Shown piece after piece: positions 1 through 8,823 of a DNA stretch of 64,000 nt. The stretch lies in NCBI RefSeq assembly GCF_041530365.1, contig NZ_CP168034.1:62001-126000 (forward strand). Direction: 5' to 3'. Source of the DNA: Capnocytophaga sp. ARDL2 (GTDB lineage: Bacteria > Bacteroidota > Bacteroidia > Flavobacteriales > Flavobacteriaceae). Both the position numbers and the translations under genes were made by a program. The first letter of the stretch is position 1. Every line of letters begins with the position of its first letter. Below the pieces are notes generated by a model. That model was not told the DNA's origin. It saw only the letters and a program-made list of their open reading frames with translations, and searched no databases.

Positions 1-277
1 AAACTTTTACCGCCTCAGCATCACCAGATTTGATCAAATCCGCACTGTTTTTGATCCATTTATGTAGCCAGTCTGTCGAGCGACGATCTGCTACACCACG
101 CAATGCAGGTCCTGTTGAATTTGCATCCAACTTGTGACAAGCCGCACATTGCGAATTAAACAACTCCTTCCCTTTCGCAACATCTTGTGCAAAGGAAGCC
201 GTAGTGAATGTTAGCAAAAATGCTAAACTCAAGAATACGATCCTTGAAAACCAGTTATGGTTACCCATTTTTTTCAT
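1..277 (-). CDS. c-type cytochrome, N-terminal part (partial, runs off left edge)
   Basis: Reading the minus strand from the ATG at 277 gives an open frame of 92 codons that leaves the window without a stop. It begins MKKMGNHNWF, has a hydrophobic export segment ending ASFAQ, and then a class-I cytochrome c domain with one haem-binding CAACH motif near residue 45 and the downstream LRGVADRRSTDWLHKWI region. The domain should carry one covalently bound haem in the periplasm. The composition closely resembles the small cytochrome that opens the alternative complex III (quinol:cytochrome c oxidoreductase) operon of flavobacteria, so the rest of that operon probably lies to the left. That assignment rests on recalled family resemblance, because no neighbour in the operon is visible. 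It is divergently oriented from the SPOR gene at 523. Confidence 0.8.
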   Translation of the reverse strand, partial: MKKMGNHNWFSRIVFLSLAFLLTFTTASFAQDVAKGKELFNSQCAACHKLDANSTGPALRGVADRRSTDWLHKWIKNSADLIKSGDAEAVKV

Positions 278-522
278 AGTTAAAAAATCAATTATCAACT
301 AATTTTGGCATACTCTTTATAGTACTATTAACATAGCGTTATAAATTTTAGCCGATTTATAAACTTCCGACAAAAATACAACATCTAAAGTTATCAATAA
401 AACATTAAAATCGTTTGTTTTTTAATTTATAGATGTTCTAAATAGAATTACATCCCTATTTTAAAAAAAATATTACTATTTTTGATTAATATTTAATGTT
501 TTACATATATTTAAAAATTTTT

Positions 523-894
523 ATGAAAGATTATTTAAAACTCGTACCCTTTGTATTTTTAACATTTTCGACGTTAACTTTTGCTCAAGAAACCTCAATT
601 TCAAAACCTAATCAATTAGACCTATTGATCAGCAAAAAGTTTAAAACCAACAATTCGTTTTCGATTTACCCAAATTTTTCTATTCAAATTGCTAGTTCTG
701 AAAAAGATGAAGCTGAAAAAAATTATAAAAACTTCTCTAAAGTCTATCCCAACGAAGAAGCGACGATTATCTACAATCAACCGCATTATAAGGTAGTAGT
801 GGGTAATTTTCGTAACAAAATCGAGGCGGTGAGTTTTTTATACACTCTTAAAAAGGAGTATCCCAATGCTTTTGTAGTAAAGTTGAAGAAGTGA
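523..894 (+). CDS. SPOR domain-containing exported protein
   Basis: This is a short secreted protein of 123 residues from the ATG at 523. The frame can be read from 496, but that adds nine residues in front of a normal signal peptide (MKDYLKLVPFVFLTFSTLTFAQ), so 523 is preferred. After a short linker the C-terminal half (FSIQIASSEKDEAEKNYKNF ... YKVVVGNFRNKIEAVSFL) has the pattern of a SPOR domain, including the characteristic hydrophobic/VGxF strand and helix alternation. SPOR domains bind peptidoglycan depleted of stem peptides, so a periplasmic cell-wall role is likely. The gene stands alone, divergent from the cytochrome c gene, and ends in a strong hairpin at 902-953. Confidence 0.8.
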   Translation: MKDYLKLVPFVFLTFSTLTFAQETSISKPNQLDLLISKKFKTNNSFSIYPNFSIQIASSEKDEAEKNYKNFSKVYPNEEATIIYNQPHYKVVVGNFRNKIEAVSFLYTLKKEYPNAFVVKLKK

Positions 895-901
895 TTGAAA
901 T

Positions 902-953
902 AAAAAACTTTGCCAAAGTTTAAATCAACGATAAAACTTTAGCGAAGTTTTTT
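902..953 (+). terminator. hairpin terminator after the SPOR gene
   Basis: A long imperfect stem pairs AAAAAACTTTGCCAAAGTTT with AAAACTTTAGCGAAGTTTTTT and ends in a T run. It starts seven bases after the SPOR stop codon. Confidence 0.65.
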
Positions 954-967
954 ATAACTATTCGTTT

Positions 968-1775
968 TTAATTTTCTAATTTCTCAAATTGTTTGTCTAA
1001 CAAATTTTGACTATAAATCACCAATCCTAAATTGTTTTTTGATTTATACTTTGACATCTCTTTTTGGGTTTTATCTGAAAGTTCAATAGAGGTATTTGCA
1101 AAATGTTTTTGGTTTTCGATTGTTCGAGTTTCTTTAACTTTTATTTTTTTTCAAAACATAGACATCGTTTACAATAGCAAATTCAGTTTCAACTTCTACA
1201 AAATCTAATAGTTCTTTTCTATATTTTGATGAAAATACCTTGTCTTTGTTGAGTACTACGAACAATAGTTTTTTCTGTTCATCCACTATAAAAACCAAAT
1301 CATGTGTCAAGTGTTTTGAATTATACACTACATATTGATTGTCTATTTTTGCAACATTGGATTGGTTGATAAAGTCTATCAATTGTATAAATCCATTTTT
1401 GTCGTACAAATACAAATAACTCAAACCTTTTTGAAACGAAAGTCCTTTTTTAGGAGTTTTATATTTTTTCAACAACTCTTTATCCTCTGCAAAAGTAAAT
1501 TGATAATTGTAATGAATATACAATGGTCTTTTTAATAAAAAGTAAGATGAAAACTGCTCATACATTTCGTTATTTTCAGTTTCCATAATGGTCTGATATG
1601 AATAGATCGATTTCTTTGCTGTTTTATCATAGAGCTTTTAAGAATTATGCAAAATATCTATCAATTCACGACGAGTAGCCGCCATATCGATTACGATTTC
1701 ATCTAAAACTTCTTCTTGTGCAAAACCACAAACACTGGAAAACAATAGTGTAAAAAATAAAATAATTTTTGACAT
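968..1775 (-). pseudogene. decayed gene for an exported protein of unknown function
   Basis: The minus strand reads ATG at 1775, then a signal peptide (MSKIILFFTLLFSSVCGFAQ) and about 25 further codons before an in-frame TAA at 1638-1640. The same frame continues without interruption into the 150-codon stretch at 1134-1586, which stops after a run of eight As near 1141-1148. Moving one base there restores a further sensible stretch (KETRTIENQKHF ... LLDKQFEKLEN) to a TAA at 968-970. Together these give about 268 residues of plausible protein interrupted by one nonsense codon and one frameshift. I do not recognise the family. Annotating only the middle piece as a complete gene would miss the signal peptide. 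Confidence 0.7.
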
Positions 1776-1873
1776 GTCACCATTTTTAAAGATAGTCTTT
1801 CTAATTGAGAATAACTTTTTAAATTTAGAACCTTAGTGTTACTATGTATCTATATGCTTAAAGAAATCCCCCC

Positions 1874-3709
1874 CTACTCCACAAACGACTGCAACGACAC
1901 CAATTTGGCATAAGTACCGTTTTGTGCCAAAAGCGTATCGTGTGTGCCTTGTTCCACGATTTTTCCTTGTTGCATGACTACAATCCAATCGGCTTTTTGA
2001 ATGGTTGATAAACGGTGGGCAATGACTATCGAAGTGCGTTTTTTCATCATGTGTTCTAATGCGTTTTGTACCAATCGTTCGCTTTCGGTATCTAAGGCAG
2101 ATGTTGCCTCGTCCAAAATCATAATCGGTGGATTTTTCAAAATAGCTCGTGCAATAGAAATGCGTTGTTTCTGCCCGCCTGATAGCTTTCCTCCAGCATC
2201 TCCAATATTGGTGTGGATTCCTTCTGGTAAATCTTTTACAAATTCGAACGCATTGGCTACTTTCAAGGCTTCGATTACCTCATCATCTGTAGCGTTTTGT
2301 TTACCAATTTTTACATTGTCGGCTATCGAACCGTTGAACATAATACTGTCTTGCGTCACCAAACCCAACTGTTCTCGCACAGATTGGATAGTTAAATCTT
2401 TAATATTAACTCCATCAATCGAAATTACCCCTTTATTTACATCGTAAAAACGCATCAACAAATTGGCAATAGTACTTTTTCCAGAACCTGACTGACCTAC
2501 CAAGGCAACGGTTTTTCCTTTTGGAATTTCCAAATTAAAATCCTTCAAAACTTCTCTTTCTCCATCATAAGAAAACGATACATTTTGTAAGGAAATTTTA
2601 TCTGAAAATTCTTTCAAAACTTTCGATTGTGCCGTATCTCTGATTTCTACTTCTGTTTCGATAACTTCAAACACACGCTCTGCTGCTGCCAAACCATTTT
2701 TTACTTGATATGAAGCTTTTGAAATTTGTTTTGCTGGCGTCAATACATTATAAGCCATTGCAATATACCCAATAAACGCTCCTCCTGTCAGTGTTCCTTC
2801 TTGCAAAACCAACGAACCTCCGTAAATTAACAATACGGCTATGATGACAATTCCCAAAAATTCAGACATAGGAGAAGCTAAATTATTTTTCTTTCCAATT
2901 TTGTTGGAAAAATAATAAATTCTCTCTACCGATTGATTAAAAACTTGAGAAAAAAACGATTCTGCATTATATCCTTTTACGATTTTCAAACCTGACAATG
3001 ATTCTTCTACAATCGAGATCAATCGTCCACTTTCTTGCTGAGCTTTTGTAGAATGTGCTTTGAGAGATTTTCCTATTTTGGAAATAATGGTTGCCGAAAT
3101 AGGGATAAAAACGAACACAAACAAAGTCAGTTTCCAACTAATTAAAAACATAGCAATCAATGAAAAAACAATCGTCAAGGGTTCTTTTACAGCCAATTCC
3201 AATACGGCAAAAAATGAATTTTGTACTTCTCCCAAATCACCTAAAATTCTTGCCATTATATCCCCTTTTCTCTTTTCGGAATAATAAGAAACGGGCAATT
3301 CAATAATTTTTTTGTACATATTTTTTCGCAAATCCCTCAACACTCCATTTTTCAATTTCATCAAATGTTGTGTTCCCAAATAATTGAATAAATTTTTGAA
3401 CAAAAACACAATCAAAATCAGTGAAATCGTCAAATATAAAGCGTATTGTTTTCCTCTCTCTTCGGCAAATGTATTGATGTAAAAATAAAGCAAATCGTTT
3501 AAATAATCCTTGATGCCCCAAATATTGGTATAAATGGGTTTTACTGGAACTTCTTTGCTTTCGCTAAACAATACATTCATCACAGGAATAATCATCACCA
3601 TTCCCAATGTGCTAAACAGTGCATAGAGAATGTTAAATGAAACATTTCCAATGATATTCCCTTTGTAATTCAGAGCAAAAGGAAGTATTTTTCTTAGTAA
3701 TTCTTTCAT
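1874..3709 (-). CDS. ABC transporter, fused permease and ATP-binding protein (MsbA-like)
   Basis: This is a half-size ABC exporter of 611 residues. It has an N-terminal six-helix membrane domain (roughly residues 20-330) followed by a nucleotide-binding domain. That domain shows Walker A GQSGSGKST near residue 400, the signature LSGGQKQR, Walker B IMILDEAT and a switch histidine in IAHRLS. It should work as a homodimer exporting a lipid or amphipathic substrate, as MsbA-type flippases do, but the substrate cannot be read from sequence. A longer frame opens at a GTG at 3754, but its first 15 codons (AKKKSVASQNEQQK) are a copy of the dispersed intergenic repeat that also occurs near 21411. The ATG at 3709 is therefore the better start. 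Confidence 0.9.
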   Translation of the reverse strand: MKELLRKILPFALNYKGNIIGNVSFNILYALFSTLGMVMIIPVMNVLFSESKEVPVKPIYTNIWGIKDYLNDLLYFYINTFAEERGKQYALYLTISLILIVFLFKNLFNYLGTQHLMKLKNGVLRDLRKNMYKKIIELPVSYYSEKRKGDIMARILGDLGEVQNSFFAVLELAVKEPLTIVFSLIAMFLISWKLTLFVFVFIPISATIISKIGKSLKAHSTKAQQESGRLISIVEESLSGLKIVKGYNAESFFSQVFNQSVERIYYFSNKIGKKNNLASPMSEFLGIVIIAVLLIYGGSLVLQEGTLTGGAFIGYIAMAYNVLTPAKQISKASYQVKNGLAAAERVFEVIETEVEIRDTAQSKVLKEFSDKISLQNVSFSYDGEREVLKDFNLEIPKGKTVALVGQSGSGKSTIANLLMRFYDVNKGVISIDGVNIKDLTIQSVREQLGLVTQDSIMFNGSIADNVKIGKQNATDDEVIEALKVANAFEFVKDLPEGIHTNIGDAGGKLSGGQKQRISIARAILKNPPIMILDEATSALDTESERLVQNALEHMMKKRTSIVIAHRLSTIQKADWIVVMQQGKIVEQGTHDTLLAQNGTYAKLVSLQSFVE

Positions 3710-3915
3710 TTTTTGTTGTTCATTTTGTGACGCTACGCTCTTTTTTTTAGCCACGAATTTTCATGAATTATTTTTTTAAGGGTACACTAAAATCTTTGTA
3801 AAACAATTCGTGTATTTTGTCTCACAGTTTGGAACAACCCCTCGGGTTGTGGCTATCATACCACACTGTAGGTGTAAAAACTGTGTCTATCCGTGTAATC
3901 TGCGAGAGGATTATT
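3710..3915. repeat. mosaic intergenic repeat, copy 1
   Basis: This spacer contains words shared with other spacers of the window: an AAAGAGCGTAGCGTC block, a CACGAATTTTCATGAATTATT block, a TACCACACTGTAGGTGTAAAA block and an AACTGTGTCTATCCGTGTAA-TCTGCGAGAG block. Related words recur near 5670-5950, 11100-11275, 21405-21640 and 41860-42060. No gene is visible here. Confidence 0.6.
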
Positions 3916-5646
3916 CTATTGCAAATTCATCTCAGTGATGATGCGATTGATTTTTTCTTGTAAATACTCCTCCGTTCCTGCGATTTGATTTTTGGTATCT
4001 ACAAAAGTATTGACACTGAAATAAAACTTGATTTTTGGTTCGGTACCGCTGGGTCTTGCACAGATTTTTGTTCCGTCTTCTAAATAGTAAATCAAAACAT
4101 TGGATTTTGGCAAATGCAAAGTTTCCGTTTCGTTTGTAAACAAATTCGTAGCAATCGAACTCTGATAATCTTCTACAAAAACTACGCGTTCACCCGCAAT
4201 TTCTTTCAAAGGATTTTCTCGCAAATCCGACATCATTTTAGCAATTTCTTCTGCTCCGTCTTTTCCTTTTTTAGTTATCGAAATCAGATGTTCTTTGTAA
4301 TATCCGTAATCCAAATATAGATTGAGTAATTCGTCATACAAGGACGAACCTGCCGCTTTTGCCAAGGCAGCAATTTCGCAAATCAACAAAGTAGAAGCAA
4401 CGGCATCTTTGTCGCGTACCGTATCACCTACCATGTATCCAAAACTTTCTTCTCCTCCACCAATAAACTGCTGATTTGGGAAGTCTTTGATGAATTTAGC
4501 AATCCATTTAAAGCCTGTCAATCCTACTTTGCATTCCACTTTGTACGCCTCTGCTAATACCAACATCATCGGTGTAGAAACGATGGTCGAACCAATGAAG
4601 TGTTTGCCCTCCTCGATTTTTCCTTGCTGATGCCATTGCTCCAACAAAAAGGCAGTCATTATCATCATTGATTGATTGCCGTTGAGCAATACCATTTTTC
4701 CGTTTAAATCACGCACGGCAACTCCTAAACGGTCGGCATCTGGATCGGTTCCAATCACAATATCTGCTTGGATTTCATCTGCCAATTCCAACGCCATTTT
4801 CAAGGCTTCGGGTTCTTCTGGATTGGGCGATTTTACCGTTGGGAAATCTCCATTGGGTTCCGCCTGTTCCTTCACAATATTTACATCGGTATAACCTGCC
4901 AATTCCAAAACCTGAGGAATGGCTTTTATCGAAGTACCATGCAGCGAAGTATAAACAATTTTCAAGTTTTGTTTTGCCGCAGACGGAATATTGAAACTCG
5001 CATTTTTCACCACCGATTTTGCAAATTTATTATCTATTTCCTCTCCGAGGATTTCTATCAAATCTTCGTTTGGCGTAAACAATATGTCTTTATAATCCAA
5101 ACTGTCTATTACCTGAATCAATTCTTTATCTTGTGGTGGCACCAATTGACCTCCGTCTTGCCAATATACTTTGTATCCGTTGTATTCAGGCGGATTGTGA
5201 GAAGCTGTCAATACAATTCCTGCTTGACACCCCAAATGACGCACCGTAAACGACAACTGCGGCGTAGGACGCAAAGCTTCATACAAATATACCTTGATAC
5301 CATTAGCCGAAAACACATCGGCTACTACCTTTGCCAGGGTATCGCTGTTGTGTCGACAGTCGTAAGCAATTGCAACTTTCAATTCCTCATTAGGGAAACA
5401 TTGCTTCAAATATTGTGAAAGTCCTTGGGTGTTTTTTCCCAATGTATATTTATTGATGCGATTGGTACCTACGCCCATTACTCCACGCATTCCACCGGTA
5501 CCAAATTCTAAGTTTTTATAAAAACAATCTTCCAATTCTTTTGGCGAATTGGTTAGTAATTCTTCTACTTGGTTTTGAGTGTTTTTGTCAAATGGTTCAC
5601 TCATCCAAAGTTGTACTTTTTCTAAAATATTTTTGTCTATTTTCAT
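3916..5646 (-). CDS. phospho-sugar mutase (phosphoglucomutase/phosphomannomutase)
   Basis: This 576-residue member of the alpha-D-phosphohexomutase family interconverts hexose 1- and 6-phosphates in the cytoplasm. The phosphoserine loop is TASHNPP at residues 147-153 (catalytic Ser149). The magnesium loop GTDPDADRLG and the sugar-binding GGEESFGY follow, and the C-terminal phosphate-binding motif is RPSGTEPKIKFY. The length fits the long PgcA-like branch rather than the shorter bacterial PMM/PGM proteins. I start it at the ATG at 5646, because the upstream in-frame extension (MVKKNKKYN) lies in low-complexity spacer. It stands alone, and the exact substrate (glucose or mannose phosphate) is not decided by sequence. 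Confidence 0.92.
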   Translation of the reverse strand: MKIDKNILEKVQLWMSEPFDKNTQNQVEELLTNSPKELEDCFYKNLEFGTGGMRGVMGVGTNRINKYTLGKNTQGLSQYLKQCFPNEELKVAIAYDCRHNSDTLAKVVADVFSANGIKVYLYEALRPTPQLSFTVRHLGCQAGIVLTASHNPPEYNGYKVYWQDGGQLVPPQDKELIQVIDSLDYKDILFTPNEDLIEILGEEIDNKFAKSVVKNASFNIPSAAKQNLKIVYTSLHGTSIKAIPQVLELAGYTDVNIVKEQAEPNGDFPTVKSPNPEEPEALKMALELADEIQADIVIGTDPDADRLGVAVRDLNGKMVLLNGNQSMMIMTAFLLEQWHQQGKIEEGKHFIGSTIVSTPMMLVLAEAYKVECKVGLTGFKWIAKFIKDFPNQQFIGGGEESFGYMVGDTVRDKDAVASTLLICEIAALAKAAGSSLYDELLNLYLDYGYYKEHLISITKKGKDGAEEIAKMMSDLRENPLKEIAGERVVFVEDYQSSIATNLFTNETETLHLPKSNVLIYYLEDGTKICARPSGTEPKIKFYFSVNTFVDTKNQIAGTEEYLQEKINRIITEMNLQ

Positions 5647-6257
5647 ATTATATTTTTTGTTTTTTTTTACCACTGAGAAACGGAGATTTTCTTTTTAGAA
5701 ATCAGAGACGCTTCGCTTTTTAGAGAAAACATAGACACTTCGTTTTTTGAATTAACTCTCAGATTTATGTAAAAGACAACATCAGTCTTCTCAACGCAAA
5801 CGAACTTCTCAGAAGTTCCAGACTTCTGAGAAGTTGGAAAACTGAGTATTAATTTTTTTATCACATAGATTTTCTTTTTTATAACCGAGAATCGGAGTTT
5901 TTTTCAGAAATCAGAGAACCCAAATTACTTGGGACAGTTTTTTAGAGGAAACATAGATTGTTATGTATAGAAAAACTATGTTTCTTTTGTGTTTTACCAC
6001 CTGTCTCTAATTATTTCAGTTGGTTAGTAAAACTCACCAACTCGTTGTTTTCTTTGTTTAAGTTTTAATTTTAAACACTTCCAATTATTACGATTTTTTT
6101 ACAAATGTAATATTTTCAACATTAATAAAATTATCGTGTACTGATTTTTTCTTAGTTTTATACAGAATTTAAAATTTCATCATTTTTTTTAAAAAAAACT
6201 TGCATTATATAAGTTTAATACCTAAGTTAGGGGCGTTAATTTTAAATTTTACTTATC
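5647..6257. repeat. mosaic intergenic repeat, copy 2 (gene-free 611 bp)
   Basis: I see no gene here. Positions 5660-5990 carry the repeat words ACGCTTCGCTTTTTAGAGAA-AACAT (inverted relative near 21405-21425) and an exact 19-nt inverted match to 21554-21572 at 5797-5815. At 5803-5835 two arms, AACTTCTCAGAAGTT and ACTTCTGAGAAGTT, form a strong hairpin. From 6010 to 6257 the sequence is AT-rich spacer that should contain the promoter of the lipoprotein gene, although no clean TAnnTTTG element stands out. Confidence 0.6.
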
Positions 6258-7067
6258 ATGAAAAAGGTATTCACATTTATCGTATTGGCTTTAAGTGTTG
6301 TTTCTTGTTCTAAAGAGTCAAATCCTGAAACTAACACTTATGTAGAAACCTCTGTAAAAAAGAACACGAATTCTTTTACAGATGGATATTATGGTCAAAT
6401 GCATAATGATATTTTAGATATCTACTATGCAAATTACGACTATAGTAATGATGACATTGAATTAATGGAGAACGCAGTAGAAGAATATTTAACAACCTAC
6501 TCTTCTTCTGTAAGTTTAACGGATTTAAAACAATCTAATCCCTCTTTATACAACTATAGTCAAAAGTTGTACAACACGAAAGGGAATGTTGAAAAAATCA
6601 AACTACTATTTCAAGAAATTCACAATGACGGTTTAAGTACAAAAGATGCTTTTGATTATTCAATACAATTAATACAAATTTTTGAAGATTATGAAGGAGA
6701 TATAACAGCTTTTAATGTAAATCTTAACCTATTTAAAGAAAAAATAGTAAAAGATAAATCTCTTGAAATTAATCTTAAGGAAGATTTATTGAGAGCTGTT
6801 GAGATAGCAGAATATTCTCATATGTATTGGTACGAAATATTAAATATTAATTCATTAAATGAACAAAACGACTCTACTTATTCTACTATGAACAAAAGAA
6901 AAAGGATTGCTGTTATAGCAGGAGGAGATGTTGCTGGTGCCCTTACGGGAATTCAAAGTGGTTTGGTAAATTACGCATCTTTAGTATTTGGACCTTGGGG
7001 TGGTGCAGCAGCGTTGGCTGGAACTGCTGCAGTAGGGTCTTTAAATGCTGCAGGTATTTTAAGATAA
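6258..7067 (+). CDS. lipoprotein of unknown function with glycine-rich hydrophobic C-terminus
   Basis: I do not recognise this 269-residue protein. It begins with a lipoprotein signal (MKKVFTFIVLALSVVSCSKES, lipobox cysteine at residue 17), so it should be lipid-anchored in the envelope. The middle (residues 30-215) is polar and probably helical, with many D/E/N/Y residues. The last 50 residues, after a KRKR patch, are strikingly different: AGGDVAGALTGIQSGLVNYA ... FGPWGGAAALAGTAAVGSLNAAG. This is a small-residue, glycine-zipper-like hydrophobic tail resembling class-II bacteriocin or glycine-zipper membrane segments. The next gene starts four bases after its stop, so the two are very likely cotranscribed. 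A membrane-active tail with a multi-spanning partner would fit a toxin/immunity or envelope-sensing pair, but that is inference. Confidence 0.75.
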   Translation: MKKVFTFIVLALSVVSCSKESNPETNTYVETSVKKNTNSFTDGYYGQMHNDILDIYYANYDYSNDDIELMENAVEEYLTTYSSSVSLTDLKQSNPSLYNYSQKLYNTKGNVEKIKLLFQEIHNDGLSTKDAFDYSIQLIQIFEDYEGDITAFNVNLNLFKEKIVKDKSLEINLKEDLLRAVEIAEYSHMYWYEILNINSLNEQNDSTYSTMNKRKRIAVIAGGDVAGALTGIQSGLVNYASLVFGPWGGAAALAGTAAVGSLNAAGILR

Positions 7068-7071
7068 TTTT

Positions 7072-7767
7072 ATGTTAGTAAATGTAGCCATAAAATTTCC
7101 TCATAATTGGTTTTCTTTACGAACAATAGATGTGTTGGTAGATGGTAAATTTCATTCCACCCTTTCTGCTATTGGCAACCACTCTTTTGAAATAAACCAC
7201 GAGGCAAATGAAATCATTTTTCAATTAGGAAAGTTTTTTCCTTACCGAACAAAAGTATCTGTGATAGATAAGGATAAAAAAGAAAGTAATCTATTTGTTG
7301 TTTTACATCTCAATTATAGAGGATTGATTTTATCTCTATACGACAGTTTGAAACCCACTTTTTTACAAAGTAAGAAAACAACCCAAGATGAATACGAACA
7401 TTTTATAGAAAACGGCTTTACTAAAGAAATTATCCATTTAAAAGATTCAAAGGCATCTGTACTAATGATACTTATTTCATTAGTAATTTTGATTTTCTCA
7501 ATTGTGCAACAAGCCAATGATTTAGCTCCTTTTGCCTTTTTAATTGGTTTATCGTCTTTAATTACATCTTTGGTTTATTTTCGTGAAAAAGAAACAGAAA
7601 GAAATAGTTATAAAAGTAGAATGATTGCCAGTATATTATTATTTCTTTTAGCACTATTTTTCTTAGAAAACAGTTATCTGTTTTTGCATTGGATTGTTTT
7701 ATCTTTTACAACTTTATTGACTTTACTGTTTATTCAAAACATCAATCATAGAAACTATTCAGTTTAA
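7072..7767 (+). CDS. membrane protein of unknown function, partner of the upstream lipoprotein
   Basis: This 231-residue protein has no recognisable family. Residues 1-85 look like a small beta-rich cytosolic domain (IDVLVDGKFHSTLSAIGNHS and similar strands). A charged linker follows, then four hydrophobic segments near residues 128-147, 152-165, 182-200 and 203-222. They are arranged as two closely spaced pairs separated by a charged FREKETERNSYKSRM loop. There is no signal peptide, so the N-terminal domain is probably cytoplasmic. It starts four bases after the lipoprotein gene and ends at a hairpin terminator, so the pair forms a self-contained transcription unit flanked by repeats on the left. 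Immunity to, or handling of, the lipoprotein is a guess. Confidence 0.75.
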   Translation: MLVNVAIKFPHNWFSLRTIDVLVDGKFHSTLSAIGNHSFEINHEANEIIFQLGKFFPYRTKVSVIDKDKKESNLFVVLHLNYRGLILSLYDSLKPTFLQSKKTTQDEYEHFIENGFTKEIIHLKDSKASVLMILISLVILIFSIVQQANDLAPFAFLIGLSSLITSLVYFREKETERNSYKSRMIASILLFLLALFFLENSYLFLHWIVLSFTTLLTLLFIQNINHRNYSV

Positions 7768-7770
7768 TAA

Positions 7771-7808
7771 AAAAACACGACTTTCTTTTATCAGATAGTC
7801 GTGTTTTT
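7771..7808 (+). terminator. hairpin terminator after the lipoprotein/membrane cassette
   Basis: AAAAACACGACT pairs perfectly with AGTCGTGTTTTT across a 14-nt loop, directly after the stop at 7767. The T run on both strands means it could also serve the convergent glycosyltransferase operon. Confidence 0.75.
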
Positions 7809-7873
7809 GTTTCAGATATATTGTGATTTACAAGGGCGATTTCTTTAGCCCCTACGACATTAATTATTGATAA

Positions 7874-8821
7874 TTAATTATTTACAATTTTATATCGCTC
7901 TTCATTATTTTTAGTTCGCAATATGATTTCTCCTAAAAATCCTGCTAAAAACAATTGGGTTCCTAAAATCATACTGGTCAATGCAATGTAAAACCACGGA
8001 TTGTCAGTTACTAATATCGCTGGTTGATTGACCGATAATTTATACAATTTATACATTCCTATAAACAGGGCTGACAAAAATCCAACCATAAACATCAACA
8101 CGCCCAAGGCTCCGAAAAAATGCATCGGTTGTTTGCCAAATTTCGACAAAAACCAGATCGTTATCAAATCTAAAAATCCGTTAATAAATCGGCTCATTCC
8201 AAATTTTGACACGCCGTATTTTCTGGCTTGATGTTGCACTACTTTTTCCCCTATTTTGTTGTATCCTGCGTTTTTTGCCAAAACGGGTATGTATCGGTGC
8301 ATTTCTCCATTGACATCAATGTTTTTTACCACTTCTTTTCGGTAGGCTTTCAATCCGCAGTTGAAATCGTGCAGTTTTACTCCTGATGTCGCTCGAGCTG
8401 CCCAATTAAACAATTTCGACGGCAAATTTTTCATCACCACCGAATCGTAGCGTTTCTTTTTCCAACCCGATACCAAGTCGTATCCGCCGTTTACAACCAT
8501 ATCGTACAATTCTGGGATTTCGTCTGGACTATCTTGCAAATCGGCATCCATCGTAATCACGATTTCTCCCCGTACCTGTGCAAAACCTGCATGTAAGGCT
8601 TGAGATTTACCAAAATTTCTCTGAAAACGAATACTTTTTACACGCTCGTCTTGGGCTTGTAACTGTTTGATTATTTTCCACGAATCGTCGTTACTTCCGT
8701 CATCTACAAAGAGTATTTCGTACGAAAATCCATGCTCGTGCATCACTCGTGTAATCCACTGATACAATTCGGGTAGAGATTCCTGTTCGTTCAACAAAGG
8801 AATTAAAACACTGATATTCAT
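7874..8821 (-). CDS. family 2 glycosyltransferase with two C-terminal membrane helices
   Basis: This 315-residue protein resembles the DPM1/GtrB/ArnC branch of GT2 enzymes, which transfer a sugar from a nucleotide donor to polyprenyl phosphate at the inner membrane. The GT-A fold is seen from residue 1 (SVLIPLLNEQESLPELY). The metal-binding motif is DADLQDSPDEIPEL near residue 92, and HQARKYGVSKFG near residue 200 occupies the acceptor-loop position. Two hydrophobic segments near residues 232-256 and 275-298 anchor it. It starts three bases after the stop of the DUF4199 gene, so the two form an operon. The actual sugar is unknown. Confidence 0.9.
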   Translation of the reverse strand: MNISVLIPLLNEQESLPELYQWITRVMHEHGFSYEILFVDDGSNDDSWKIIKQLQAQDERVKSIRFQRNFGKSQALHAGFAQVRGEIVITMDADLQDSPDEIPELYDMVVNGGYDLVSGWKKKRYDSVVMKNLPSKLFNWAARATSGVKLHDFNCGLKAYRKEVVKNIDVNGEMHRYIPVLAKNAGYNKIGEKVVQHQARKYGVSKFGMSRFINGFLDLITIWFLSKFGKQPMHFFGALGVLMFMVGFLSALFIGMYKLYKLSVNQPAILVTDNPWFYIALTSMILGTQLFLAGFLGEIILRTKNNEERYKIVNN

Positions 8822-8823
8822 TA

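Noticed and set aside
5803-5835. Transcription terminator for the phospho-sugar mutase or lipoprotein region
   Set aside because: The hairpin lies upstream of the mutase start and has no T run; it belongs to the dispersed repeat.
7072-7767. Peptidase or transporter assignment for the four-helix membrane protein
   Set aside because: I see no catalytic or transport motif, so the function is left open.
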